Of a DNA stretch of 64,000 bases, positions 56,652-64,000 are shown in pieces. A model generated the notes under the pieces. It saw nothing but the letters and a program-made list of their open reading frames with translations. It searched no databases and was not told the DNA's origin. The DNA comes from JBJXHC01 sp046160825 (GTDB lineage: Bacteria > Bacteroidota > Ignavibacteria > UBA10030 > UBA6906). The stretch covers positions 3,194 to 67,193 of the forward strand of contig JBJXHC010000039.1 in the NCBI GenBank assembly GCA_046160825.1, given 5' to 3'. The number at the start of each line of letters is the position of its first letter. Positions within the stretch are counted from its first letter, which is position 1. The position numbers and the translations under genes were made by a program.

Positions 56652-57209
56652 CTATTTCACTGCAAGTGAGCGGACCTGCTGCAGGAAATCCTGCAACGGG
56701 AAGTGGGTGTTCTTTTGATTGGGGTCGACGATTTCTTCCCTGGTCACCGGATCAATCAACCCGACGTTATTCAGGTTATTATACGCCACACGCACACCCG
56801 CTTCTTCTTCAACCGTAAACATTCCCAGAACAATCGAGTGAATCCAATAGCTTCCCTTCCACTCCGTCAGAAAGAGAACAACTTCCTCGTTGCGCAGGAG
56901 TTTCGGAGTCCCCGCAATTTCAGATCCGGTATCTCCAACAGTGCCGCCAACCTGCTTTACAATGACGGTCTCAGAGGTTTCGCCCTTGATGGGTTCGATG
57001 ACTCTCACTGTGGTGTAAGTGAAGATATTGTTCCCCTCCCACTGAGAATACGATGAGAGAATTTTTCCATGAACAACGAGACGCGATTCTTCCGTCATCC
57101 GCTGCAGACTGACTTTCTCAACAGTCAATGCCAGCATGACATTAAGTGCGGAGAGTGAAAGAAGAGCCACGGCCGTACTCTTGAGTATTGCCCGCGGGAA
57201 CATTTTCAT
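56652..57209 (-). CDS. Secreted partner-domain protein adjacent to matrixin protease
   Basis: 185 aa from ATG 57209, chosen for the AGGAG site; the longer reading to 57341 lacks one. A signal peptide lies at 1-29. The domain at about 30-145 aligns with the gene at 4318-4800 and with the N-terminal region of the 922-aa protease: ESRLVVHGKILSSYSQW, EPIKGETSETVIVKQVGGTVG, EEVVLFL, then VLGMFTVEEEAG. The product would be exported. It lies directly upstream of the matrixin gene, so the two are translated from one message. No activity is known to me. A propeptide or inhibitor role is inference from the fusion and the repeated pairing. Confidence 0.78.
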   Translation of the reverse strand: MKMFPRAILKSTAVALLSLSALNVMLALTVEKVSLQRMTEESRLVVHGKILSSYSQWEGNNIFTYTTVRVIEPIKGETSETVIVKQVGGTVGDTGSEIAGTPKLLRNEEVVLFLTEWKGSYWIHSIVLGMFTVEEEAGVRVAYNNLNNVGLIDPVTREEIVDPNQKNTHFPLQDFLQQVRSLAVK

Positions 57210-57256
57210 TGTGAGAACTCCTGTGAATGTTGTTATGATTCTGTGAAAATGATATG

Positions 57257-58429
57257 TCACGAATGACGCTTGATTTCCTGTTCGATGATCGCATAGACCT
57301 GCGGAAGAGGAAGATGACGTTCCTCGGCTATGCGCTTGCATTCTTCAAACTCAGGGGCAATGATTTCACGCCCGTCCCGAACAACGGCCTTTGCTTTAAT
57401 CGGACCAAATGACGTCTGAACTTCCAGAAGCTTTCGGTGGAGTTTCCGTCGCCCAACCGGTTGGATTCGGACCCCGATGGTGGATGTCTGGAGGTACAGG
57501 ATTTGTACGATGGCGTCGAGCTTGGACCGTTCGACCATGGCCGAGAGGAGAATACCTGGCCGCCCCTTCTTCATTATTACCGGTACAAGATACGCGTCGT
57601 GGGCACCGGAGGCAAGCAGTTTTTCTATAACGTAGGGATACAATTGGGGGTTCATGTCGTCAATGTTGGTTTCGACAATAACGACCTCGTCCTGCCCGGC
57701 GGATACGATGTATTCGCCGACGATCACACGAAGAAGGTTCGGCAGGCCGGGAAATTCCTTGGTTCCCGCACCATAACCGACACTTGAAACGGAGATGGTC
57801 TCGGAATCCAGAACTCCATACGACAATGCTTTGATGATCCCCGCTCCGGTGGGCGTGGTCAGTTCATCAGCAATACTGGTCAGCACCGTTGGATAATCGC
57901 GGAGGATTTCCAGCGTAGCCGGTGTCGGTGTCGGCATTGCCCCGTGCTGCGTTTGTACAATCCCTCCGCTCCCGAGACGGACGGGCGAACTATAGACCCG
58001 CTCGATGCCGAGCTTCTCCAGACAAATGGCAGTCCCGACAATGTCCACAATCGAATCCAATGCGCCAACTTCGTGGAAGTGTACGCGCTCCAAACTCGTG
58101 TTGTGGATCTTTGCCTCGGCCGCTGCGATCACTCCGAAGATTGCTTTCGCGTTTTCCTTCACCTTCAACGACAACCCGCTGCCATCAATGATGGCATTGA
58201 TGTCCTTGAGATGGCGATGATAGTGCGGTGTGTGTGTCACGACCACGTCGAGATGGATGGCGGTGATGGCATTCCGTTGCACATGTTGACCGATAACCTC
58301 AAATCCCTCCAGCGGGAGTTTTTTCAGATCGGCAATAAGATCTTCGAGTGACACACCCGCATGAACAAACGCCGCCATCGTCATATCTCCGGCAATACCG
58401 GCGATGGTATCAAGATATGCTATTCTCAT
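57257..58429 (-). CDS. larC: LarC-type nickel-pincer cofactor nickel insertase
   Basis: 390 aa. The N-terminal signature is AYLDTIAGIAGDMTMAAFVH. Further conserved blocks are HFHEVGALDSIVDIVG, TPTPATLEILRDYPT, TPTGAGIIKAL and VVIVETNIDDMNPQLYPYVIE, then RRKLHRKL and CKRIAEERHLPL. LarC inserts nickel into the pincer nucleotide cofactor of lactate racemase. No larB, larE or larA is seen in the window, so the cofactor pathway must be completed elsewhere or LarC acts alone. The start overlaps the Kdo transferase stop by 4 bases (ATGA). Confidence 0.93.
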   Translation of the reverse strand: MRIAYLDTIAGIAGDMTMAAFVHAGVSLEDLIADLKKLPLEGFEVIGQHVQRNAITAIHLDVVVTHTPHYHRHLKDINAIIDGSGLSLKVKENAKAIFGVIAAAEAKIHNTSLERVHFHEVGALDSIVDIVGTAICLEKLGIERVYSSPVRLGSGGIVQTQHGAMPTPTPATLEILRDYPTVLTSIADELTTPTGAGIIKALSYGVLDSETISVSSVGYGAGTKEFPGLPNLLRVIVGEYIVSAGQDEVVIVETNIDDMNPQLYPYVIEKLLASGAHDAYLVPVIMKKGRPGILLSAMVERSKLDAIVQILYLQTSTIGVRIQPVGRRKLHRKLLEVQTSFGPIKAKAVVRDGREIIAPEFEECKRIAEERHLPLPQVYAIIEQEIKRHS

Positions 58430-59721
58430 TGAGGACCGGTTGTGATATGTGGTTCAAGATATTCAAGAAAACGCTCCGTCGCCCCAACATTCGCCTGGAC
58501 GAACTTTCCGGCACGCTCGCCGGCGGTCTTCCGTGCCGTATCATCTTCCAGTAAGTTGTCAAGCGCACGCTGCAATTCGGCGGTGTCATTAACGACAAAG
58601 CCGCCGCCGCGCTCGACAAGCTTCAACGGTTCCTGGGAATTCCTGTGCCGCGGACCGAACAGAACTGGTATGCCGTAGACCGCTGCTTCCAGAACATTGT
58701 GAACTCCCTGCCGGAAACTTCCCCCCACGTATGCAATATCAGCGTACGCGTACAGCGTCATCAGAATGCCGATACTGTCAACAATGATGACCCGTTCATT
58801 ATTGTATTCATTCAATGCGGAGAATCGGATGAACGTCGTCATCCCCAGAAGTTCATTCTCCAGTTCATCAAGATGATCAACTGTTGGTTCATGAGGAACG
58901 AGGATGAGGAGTGTATTCAATTCGCCGGCGAGTCCAAGCACGGCATGAATGAGAACACTCTCATCATCGGGCCAGGTACTTCCGGCCACTATGACCTTGC
59001 GTCCGGAGAGAACACTCTCCGGGATGATGCGTCGCTTCTTTGCCTCACTGCTTCGTTGTGACACTTGATCGTATCGTGTGTCACCGATGGCGTGAATCCC
59101 CGACCGCTCCAAGTCGAACTGACGAAAGGCCTGGGCATCAGATTCAGAGACGGTGAGAATATGATCAATGGCATTGTACACATGGTGATGAAAACTTTTT
59201 GCAAGGAAAACCCTGCGCGGCGTCGTGGACCTCATGGTAGCATTGGCAATCATCGTCGGTATGCCGCGCTCGCGCAACGCCCAAATGTGGTTCGGCCAGA
59301 TATCATATCGCACCATTACTGCAACGTCGGGTCGGATTGCATCCACAAATGTGCTTGCACCTGACTGCGAATCGAAGGGGAGATAACTCACGACGTCCAC
59401 AAGTTGATATTTCCTGGAATGATCGTACCCCGATGGAGAAAAGAACGTTGCAATCACTCTGACTTTGGGATGACGCCGTTTTAATTCGGCGATGATGGGT
59501 TTGGCTTGCTCAAATTCTCCCAGAGATGACGAATGGAACCAGACCCGTTTCCCTGCCGGCAGCCGTTCCAGTTGTCGCTTCAGGTCGTCCATCATTCCTA
59601 CACGCCCCTGGATTGCGCGTCGCGCTTTCCTGTTCACCAATCCCAACGCGCGGAAGAAGAGCCACAACAGCGGAATCACTCCATAACTATACACTGTCCG
59701 CCACATCGTGTACATGCTCAT
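58426..59721 (-). CDS. waaA: 3-deoxy-D-manno-octulosonic acid (Kdo) transferase
   Basis: 431 aa, standard length. A membrane-associated N-terminal helix (about 12-30) precedes the GT-B halves: VWFHSSSLGEFEQAKPIIAEL, FFSPSGYD, YLPFDSQSG, VMVRYDIWPNHIWAL, then VIVAGSTWPDDESV, PHEPTVDHLDELENEL, VDSIGILMTLYAYADIAYVGG and LFGPRHRNSQEPLKLVERGGG. It transfers Kdo from CMP-Kdo onto lipid A precursor at the inner membrane, the committed step toward LPS core. It follows a GT9 gene by 3 bases. It supports a Gram-negative, LPS-bearing cell. Confidence 0.95.
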   Translation of the reverse strand: MSMYTMWRTVYSYGVIPLLWLFFRALGLVNRKARRAIQGRVGMMDDLKRQLERLPAGKRVWFHSSSLGEFEQAKPIIAELKRRHPKVRVIATFFSPSGYDHSRKYQLVDVVSYLPFDSQSGASTFVDAIRPDVAVMVRYDIWPNHIWALRERGIPTMIANATMRSTTPRRVFLAKSFHHHVYNAIDHILTVSESDAQAFRQFDLERSGIHAIGDTRYDQVSQRSSEAKKRRIIPESVLSGRKVIVAGSTWPDDESVLIHAVLGLAGELNTLLILVPHEPTVDHLDELENELLGMTTFIRFSALNEYNNERVIIVDSIGILMTLYAYADIAYVGGSFRQGVHNVLEAAVYGIPVLFGPRHRNSQEPLKLVERGGGFVVNDTAELQRALDNLLEDDTARKTAGERAGKFVQANVGATERFLEYLEPHITTGPQ

Positions 59722-59724
59722 CCC

Positions 59725-60771
59725 TTATTGATGAAGGAGGCGTTCAGCCGCCGTCAACACGGTGCGGGAGGAAATCTCCCTCATACATTTGAAATGACCT
59801 TCGGGGCAGGAAGGAAGACCAATATGTGTGCATGGTCGGCATGCAAGTGACGGATGTTCAACGACCTCACTGAACGTACCATACGGGTAAAATCCAAGCT
59901 CTCTCACAGTTGGTCCAAATATCGCAACCACCTTCCGTTTGCGCGCTGCTGCGATATGCATGAGGCCGGAGTCGTTACACACGACAACCGAGCAACGATC
60001 CATCACCGCCGCGGTTTCCGTCAACGAAATTTTTCCGGCAAGATTGCTCGCGTTGCCTCCTTGTGCATTCACCATATCGGCAACAATGCGGCACTGTTCC
60101 ATTTCATCCTTCGAACCCAATACCACTACACTTCCGCCATTCTTCATTGTCAACGCGGCGGCGACTTCTGCAAACCTGTCTGGAAGCCACATTTTGTTCG
60201 CATGCCTTGATGTCGGACAAATGCCGATCAGTTGAGTGGTGTCGGGGATTCCTATTTCATTCAACAAACGGGCGACACTCGCCGTTGCTTCTTTGGGGAT
60301 AAAGAATTCGAGCCCCTTCCCATCATTTTCCACTCCCAGGGAAGCAACAGGTTCGAGATATCGTTCTGCAACAGAAGGCGAACCGCCAAAAGAAGAATAC
60401 ACGTTGACCTTCAATCGAACGAGCAGGAAGCGAGCGAGCTTGCGTTTGTTGATTCTGACAACATTGGGATGTCCGAAACACAGGTACCTGCTGCGGAGAC
60501 TATCATGAATGTCAATAATGAGATCATACCCATCTGCATGGATGGACCTTCGTAGTACCGACAAGTCAGCAAATGAACTACCGGCAAATTCAATCACTCG
60601 AGAAAGATGGGGATTGTGCCGGATCAGATCTGCGTATTCCGATTTGACGAGGTAGTCAATCTCCGCCTGAGGGAAACTCGCACGCAACGTCCGCACAAGA
60701 AGTGACGAGAGGACAATATCGCCAATGGAACTAAAGCGAATGATGAGTGTTTTATGAAGTGACTCTCGCAT
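59725..60771 (-). CDS. Glycosyltransferase family 9 (heptosyltransferase-like)
   Basis: 348 aa from ATG 60771, the first ATG in frame; a TTG at 60795 is unlikely. The family start is TLIIRFSSIGDIVLSSLLVRTLR (Gly/Ser-rich donor loop). Further segments: YDLIIDIHDSLRSRYL, LIGICPTSRHANKMWLPDRFA, VVLGSKDEMEQC, VVCNDSGLMHIAAARKRKVVA and the late IFGPTVRELGFYPYG, with the NDSGLMH motif of ADP-heptose:LPS heptosyltransferases. It would add sugars to the LPS core at the cytoplasmic face. It lies upstream of the Kdo transferase in the same operon. Confidence 0.9.
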   Translation of the reverse strand: MRESLHKTLIIRFSSIGDIVLSSLLVRTLRASFPQAEIDYLVKSEYADLIRHNPHLSRVIEFAGSSFADLSVLRRSIHADGYDLIIDIHDSLRSRYLCFGHPNVVRINKRKLARFLLVRLKVNVYSSFGGSPSVAERYLEPVASLGVENDGKGLEFFIPKEATASVARLLNEIGIPDTTQLIGICPTSRHANKMWLPDRFAEVAAALTMKNGGSVVVLGSKDEMEQCRIVADMVNAQGGNASNLAGKISLTETAAVMDRCSVVVCNDSGLMHIAAARKRKVVAIFGPTVRELGFYPYGTFSEVVEHPSLACRPCTHIGLPSCPEGHFKCMREISSRTVLTAAERLLHQ

Positions 60772-60902
60772 GCTGGCGGTGGCATATGGTACCAAATTTC
60801 AGCAGGAATTGCAATGAAGCATCTGCTGCACCGCTTGTTTGATTTTCAGAATGAAAGCAGGTACATTCGTACGGTGCCGTGCGCACCAGACAAAGGGGAA
60901 GC

Positions 60903-62414
60903 ATGAACCGACCTTCAACACTCGGTGAGCTGCGCAGCAGCGGCTACACCGTCCGACCCGTAAAAGATGAACTCCGCGCGAACCTCATTCGCAAGATAAA
61001 AGCCAAGGAGCCTCTCTTCCCCGGCATCATCGGGTACGAGAACACCGTGATTCCCGCGCTCGTCAACGCGATACTCGCCAAACACGATATTATCCTGCTC
61101 GGTTTGCGCGGACAGGCAAAGTCGCGCATTGTGCGGGGGTTGCCGTCATTGTTGGACGAGTACGTACCAACCATCAAAGGAAGCGAGATCAACGACAACC
61201 CGTTTCATCCGGTCAGCAAGCGCGCCGTTGACCTGGTGAATGAACTTGGAGACGCAACACCAATCGAATGGTTGCACAGAGACCAACGCTACGGCGAGAA
61301 ACTTGCCACACCCGATGTGACGATTGCCGACCTCATTGGCGACATCGATCCGATCAAAGCCGCGGCGCAGCGTTTGCATTATGCGCACGAAGGCGCGATT
61401 CATTTCGGCATCATCCCCAGAACAAACCGCGGCATCTTCGCCATCAACGAGCTTCCCGATTTACAGCCGCGTATCCAGGTCGGTCTCTTTAATATTCTGG
61501 AAGAGAAGGATATTCAAATCCGCGGCTTCAACATTCGTATTCCGCTGGATATTATGATTGTCTTCACGGCAAATCCTGAGGATTATACAAACCGCGGCAA
61601 CATTATCACGCCGCTGAAGGATCGTATCGATTCCCAGATACTCACACACTACCCTCGCTCACTCGAGGAAGGCATAAGTATCACGGAACAAGAGGCAAGC
61701 GTCTCAAGGGACGAACGCGAGATCCGGGTGCCGTATTTCTTCAAGGAAATTGTCGAGCAAGTGGCGTTCGAAGCGCGCAAGAGTGAATTCGTGGATCAGA
61801 AGTCCGGCGTGAGCGCACGTCTCACGATTTCTGCCATGGAGAATCTGATCAGCAACGCGGAACGCCGCGCACTCATACTCAGCGAAAACGTCATTGTGCC
61901 GCGCATCTGCGATCTGCCTCATGTGTTGCCCGGACTGACAGGAAAGATCGAGCTGGTGTTCGAAGGCGAACAGGAAGGCTCCGTGAAGGTCAGTAAGGCA
62001 CTTGTCGGCAAGGCGGTGCGGGAGACATTCAAAAAGTATTTTCCCGATCCCTTGAAGAAGCGCCAACGCAGTGTGCCGGAGTCACAAGGCGGACGTCAGA
62101 CTGTAGAAGACCCGGAGTATGCGAAGATTCTCCAGTGGTTCGAATCGGGCAACAAGATTGAAATCGCCGACGATATGACATTGGACGCGTACACAAAAGA
62201 GTTGGACAGAGTCAAAGGACTGCGGGAGCTTACCAAACGTCACATGAGCGACGCCGATGATCGACTTGAGCTTCCGTCAGTTATGGAATTCGTTCTCGAC
62301 GGCCTGCACCAGAGTTCCAAGATTGCCAAGGACGAAGTTGATCACATCACCTCATATAAAGATATGGTGGGAAGTATCTTTGCCGGACCGGGACGCGGAT
62401 ATGAAGAAGATTGA
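60903..62414 (+). CDS. ChlI/MoxR-like AAA+ ATPase
   Basis: 503 aa from ATG 60903 (AAAGGGGAA site). AAA+ motifs: LFPGIIGYENTVIPALVNAIL, Walker A LLGLRGQAKSRIVRG (about 66-80), Walker B variant RGIFAINELPDLQPRIQVGL (Asn-Glu rather than Asp-Glu), then LDIMIVFTANPEDYTNRGNII and PLKDRIDSQILTHYPRS (sensor/insertion). The overall pattern is that of the magnesium-chelatase I / MoxR branch, which normally works with a VWA-domain protein. Here the next gene (14-base overlap) encodes an M49-like peptidase instead, and no VWA gene is visible. A protein-complex remodelling role is likely. The substrate is unknown. Confidence 0.85.
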   Translation: MNRPSTLGELRSSGYTVRPVKDELRANLIRKIKAKEPLFPGIIGYENTVIPALVNAILAKHDIILLGLRGQAKSRIVRGLPSLLDEYVPTIKGSEINDNPFHPVSKRAVDLVNELGDATPIEWLHRDQRYGEKLATPDVTIADLIGDIDPIKAAAQRLHYAHEGAIHFGIIPRTNRGIFAINELPDLQPRIQVGLFNILEEKDIQIRGFNIRIPLDIMIVFTANPEDYTNRGNIITPLKDRIDSQILTHYPRSLEEGISITEQEASVSRDEREIRVPYFFKEIVEQVAFEARKSEFVDQKSGVSARLTISAMENLISNAERRALILSENVIVPRICDLPHVLPGLTGKIELVFEGEQEGSVKVSKALVGKAVRETFKKYFPDPLKKRQRSVPESQGGRQTVEDPEYAKILQWFESGNKIEIADDMTLDAYTKELDRVKGLRELTKRHMSDADDRLELPSVMEFVLDGLHQSSKIAKDEVDHITSYKDMVGSIFAGPGRGYEED

Positions 62415-64000
62415 CAGTGGGTTGTGGATGCCGTGGCTTTTGACCGTTTTTCTACTCGCTGTCATTTGTCCCCCAGTATTGAGTCAAACTGCATCTCGAG
62501 CAAGCTCAAAAGAGGATCTGCCCACCGGGTACTGGTCCATTGAGAAGAGCCAGCCGATCATTGATAAGGTACAGACCATCCTGCTGGCGACCGATCTCTC
62601 TCATCTGAGTGCAGGCGAGCGCAAAGCCGTTGATAAGCTCATGGAAGTCGGCAGGATCTTTCAAGGTCTCTATGAAAAACAACGGCATCCCGAGGCAGTG
62701 TCTAGCTCTACCAGTGTCGCACGACTGGACAAGCATGGCTCCACTGCCGCAACACAAAACCTCCTGACACTGTATCGTCTGTTTCAAGGCCCGATCGCGA
62801 CGACTCTGGAAAACAAACGCGAGTCGTTCCTACCCGTTGATGACGTGCAACCCGGCAAAAACGTTTATCCTTGGGGCATGAGAAAAGAAGAAGTTGATGC
62901 GGTACCCGTGAACCAACGGGAGAGAGTTATGGGACTGCGCACGGTTGTGCGGGCGGGGACGCAGGAAAATCTGGCCGAAGATCTGGCAACATTGAAAAGA
63001 TATCCGGCCCTGGAGACACTACACCCCCGACTGCGGGAAGACCTGTCGGCAGTCACGCCGGGCGAGGCCGGGCAGTTGTATGCTATTCCATATTCCATCG
63101 CGTACGCTGATGAGCTGATGAAATCGTTTGCTCTGCTGAACGAGGGTGCGGACGCTGTAGAGCAAGATGACGCGGAATTTGCCCGGTACCTGCGTAACCG
63201 ATCCCGCGATTTGTTGTCGAACGATTATGAATCCGGTGATGCAGCCTGGGTCACAGGACACTTCAAGAATCTCAATGCGCAGATTGGCGCATACGAGACT
63301 TACGACGATGAACTTTTCGGCGTGAAGACTTTTTTCGCCCTCAGTGTGCTCATTCGGCGGCAGGACGAGACTGCTGCGCTCCGCACCGCAATGAAAGGCT
63401 TGCAGACGCTGGAGGACTCACTCCCTTACGATCATCATAAGAGAGTGCGCGAAGATATTCCGGTCGGCGTCTACGATGTGATCGCTGATTTCGGACAGGC
63501 ACGCGGTGGAAACACCGCCACGATTCTTCCCAACGAGAGTTACCTGACACGACGGTACGGGCGGACCATTCTTCTCCGTGCGAACATCATGCAAGACCCC
63601 GCCATCTATCAATCGACGTCGGGGGTACTGACCGCGGCAATCGGACTGGATCAGGCAAAGGAACTGACGCCCGATGGAAATTTCTATCGCACACTCTGGC
63701 ACGAGGTGGGCCATTACCTCGGCGTGGATCGGACAAAGGATAATCGCGACCTTGACGAGGCATTGCTTGATAACGCGAGCGTGATGGAGGAATTGAAAGC
63801 AGACTTGGTGTCACTGTTCGTGGCGAGGACTCTGGCCAAACAAGGTTACTATTCTGAAGCCGGGCTCCGAAGCGTATACGCCAGCGGTATCCTGCGCGTG
63901 TTGCAGAACAACAAGCCGCGTCGTGATCAGCCCTACAACACGATGCAATTGATGCAGTGGAATTTCTTCCTCGAAAACGGCCTGCTCTCGTTTGATCGTT
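62401..64000 (+). CDS. M49-like zinc peptidase (DPP III-related), 3' end outside window
   Basis: ATG 62401 overlaps the ATPase stop by 14 bases. The frame is open for 533 codons to the window edge. A signal peptide lies at about 8-28 (PPVLSQ). The scaffold resembles the 41748-43412 gene: LYAIPYSIAYADELMKSF, RDLLSNDYESGDAAW, AQIGAYETYDDELFG, KTFFALSVLI. The zinc site is HEVGHYLGVD (H434, E435, H438), with the third ligand in VMEELKADLVSLF (E463 or E464). It has the HExxH form rather than HExxGH, as in its paralogue. It is expected to act outside the cytoplasm on short peptides. Confidence 0.85.
   Translation, partial: MKKIDSGLWMPWLLTVFLLAVICPPVLSQTASRASSKEDLPTGYWSIEKSQPIIDKVQTILLATDLSHLSAGERKAVDKLMEVGRIFQGLYEKQRHPEAVSSSTSVARLDKHGSTAATQNLLTLYRLFQGPIATTLENKRESFLPVDDVQPGKNVYPWGMRKEEVDAVPVNQRERVMGLRTVVRAGTQENLAEDLATLKRYPALETLHPRLREDLSAVTPGEAGQLYAIPYSIAYADELMKSFALLNEGADAVEQDDAEFARYLRNRSRDLLSNDYESGDAAWVTGHFKNLNAQIGAYETYDDELFGVKTFFALSVLIRRQDETAALRTAMKGLQTLEDSLPYDHHKRVREDIPVGVYDVIADFGQARGGNTATILPNESYLTRRYGRTILLRANIMQDPAIYQSTSGVLTAAIGLDQAKELTPDGNFYRTLWHEVGHYLGVDRTKDNRDLDEALLDNASVMEELKADLVSLFVARTLAKQGYYSEAGLRSVYASGILRVLQNNKPRRDQPYNTMQLMQWNFFLENGLLSFDR

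Overview
The window is a 64 kb piece of a Gram-negative chromosome from the FCB (Bacteroidota/Chlorobiota/Ignavibacteria-like) group. Eight secreted proteins end in the type IX secretion C-terminal domain (an N-x-P-N-P-F-N box, a 'vyDiLGrev' strand and a final 'asGvYfYrl...kkm.LlK' strand). There is also a Kdo transferase, many outer-membrane-type lipoproteins and a PorV-like barrel protein. Where promoters can be read, housekeeping ones look like sigma-70 (TTGACA-N17-TATATT), not the Bacteroidia TTTG/TAnnTTTG type. The genus cannot be named from this sequence.

Layout. 0-2 kb: end of a YcgL-type nucleotidyltransferase and a CCA-adding/HD tRNA nucleotidyltransferase. 2-14 kb: an accessory region rich in dispersed repeats. 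Seven plus-strand promoters there share one motif, TGTAACCTY-N15/16-ACTAAY, of extracytoplasmic-function (ECF) sigma type. They drive tiny proteins of about 49-54 aa, a lipoprotein, a four-gene protease operon, two tandem FeeM-like N-acyltransferases and an ICMT-like methyltransferase. The protease operon ends in a dockerin-bearing metalloprotease followed by a cohesin-bearing lipoprotein. A minus-strand HTH/nucleotidyltransferase pair with a perfect 33-bp palindromic operator sits inside this region. 14-17 kb: a mobile-element scar at tRNA-Glu (truncated integrase, severed signal-peptide ORF), tRNA-Arg, tRNA-Pro, and a GIY-YIG gene lodged between an intact tRNA-Pro and a remodelled partial tRNA-Pro. 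17-26 kb: a two-component system and several envelope or secreted proteins.

26-33 kb: a minus-strand envelope operon (TPR lipoprotein, DUF4292 lipoprotein, EnvC-like degenerate M23 protein, CHASE2-sigma54 activator), divergent from a lone ATP-grasp enzyme. 34-37 kb: a type IX beta-propeller protein and a CpoB/YbgF-like lipoprotein. 37-43 kb: fructose-1,6-bisphosphatase, a hydrolase, aldo-keto reductase, SDR and an M49-like peptidase, all on the minus strand. 43-57 kb: an exoprotein island of five type IX cargo genes, one split by an in-frame TGA, and a small secreted protein paired with a matrixin protease. 57-64 kb: LarC, Kdo transferase, heptosyltransferase-like GT9, then a ChlI/MoxR-like AAA ATPase and a second M49-like peptidase cut by the window edge.

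The clearest hints of an undescribed system are these: (1) a secreted domain family found next to matrixin proteases at two loci and fused N-terminally to one of them, suggesting a propeptide, inhibitor or chaperone role; (2) the neighbouring dockerin protease and cohesin lipoprotein; (3) the ECF-type promoter set; (4) the GIY-YIG/tRNA-Pro insertion. Functions assigned from family knowledge are stated as such in each entry.
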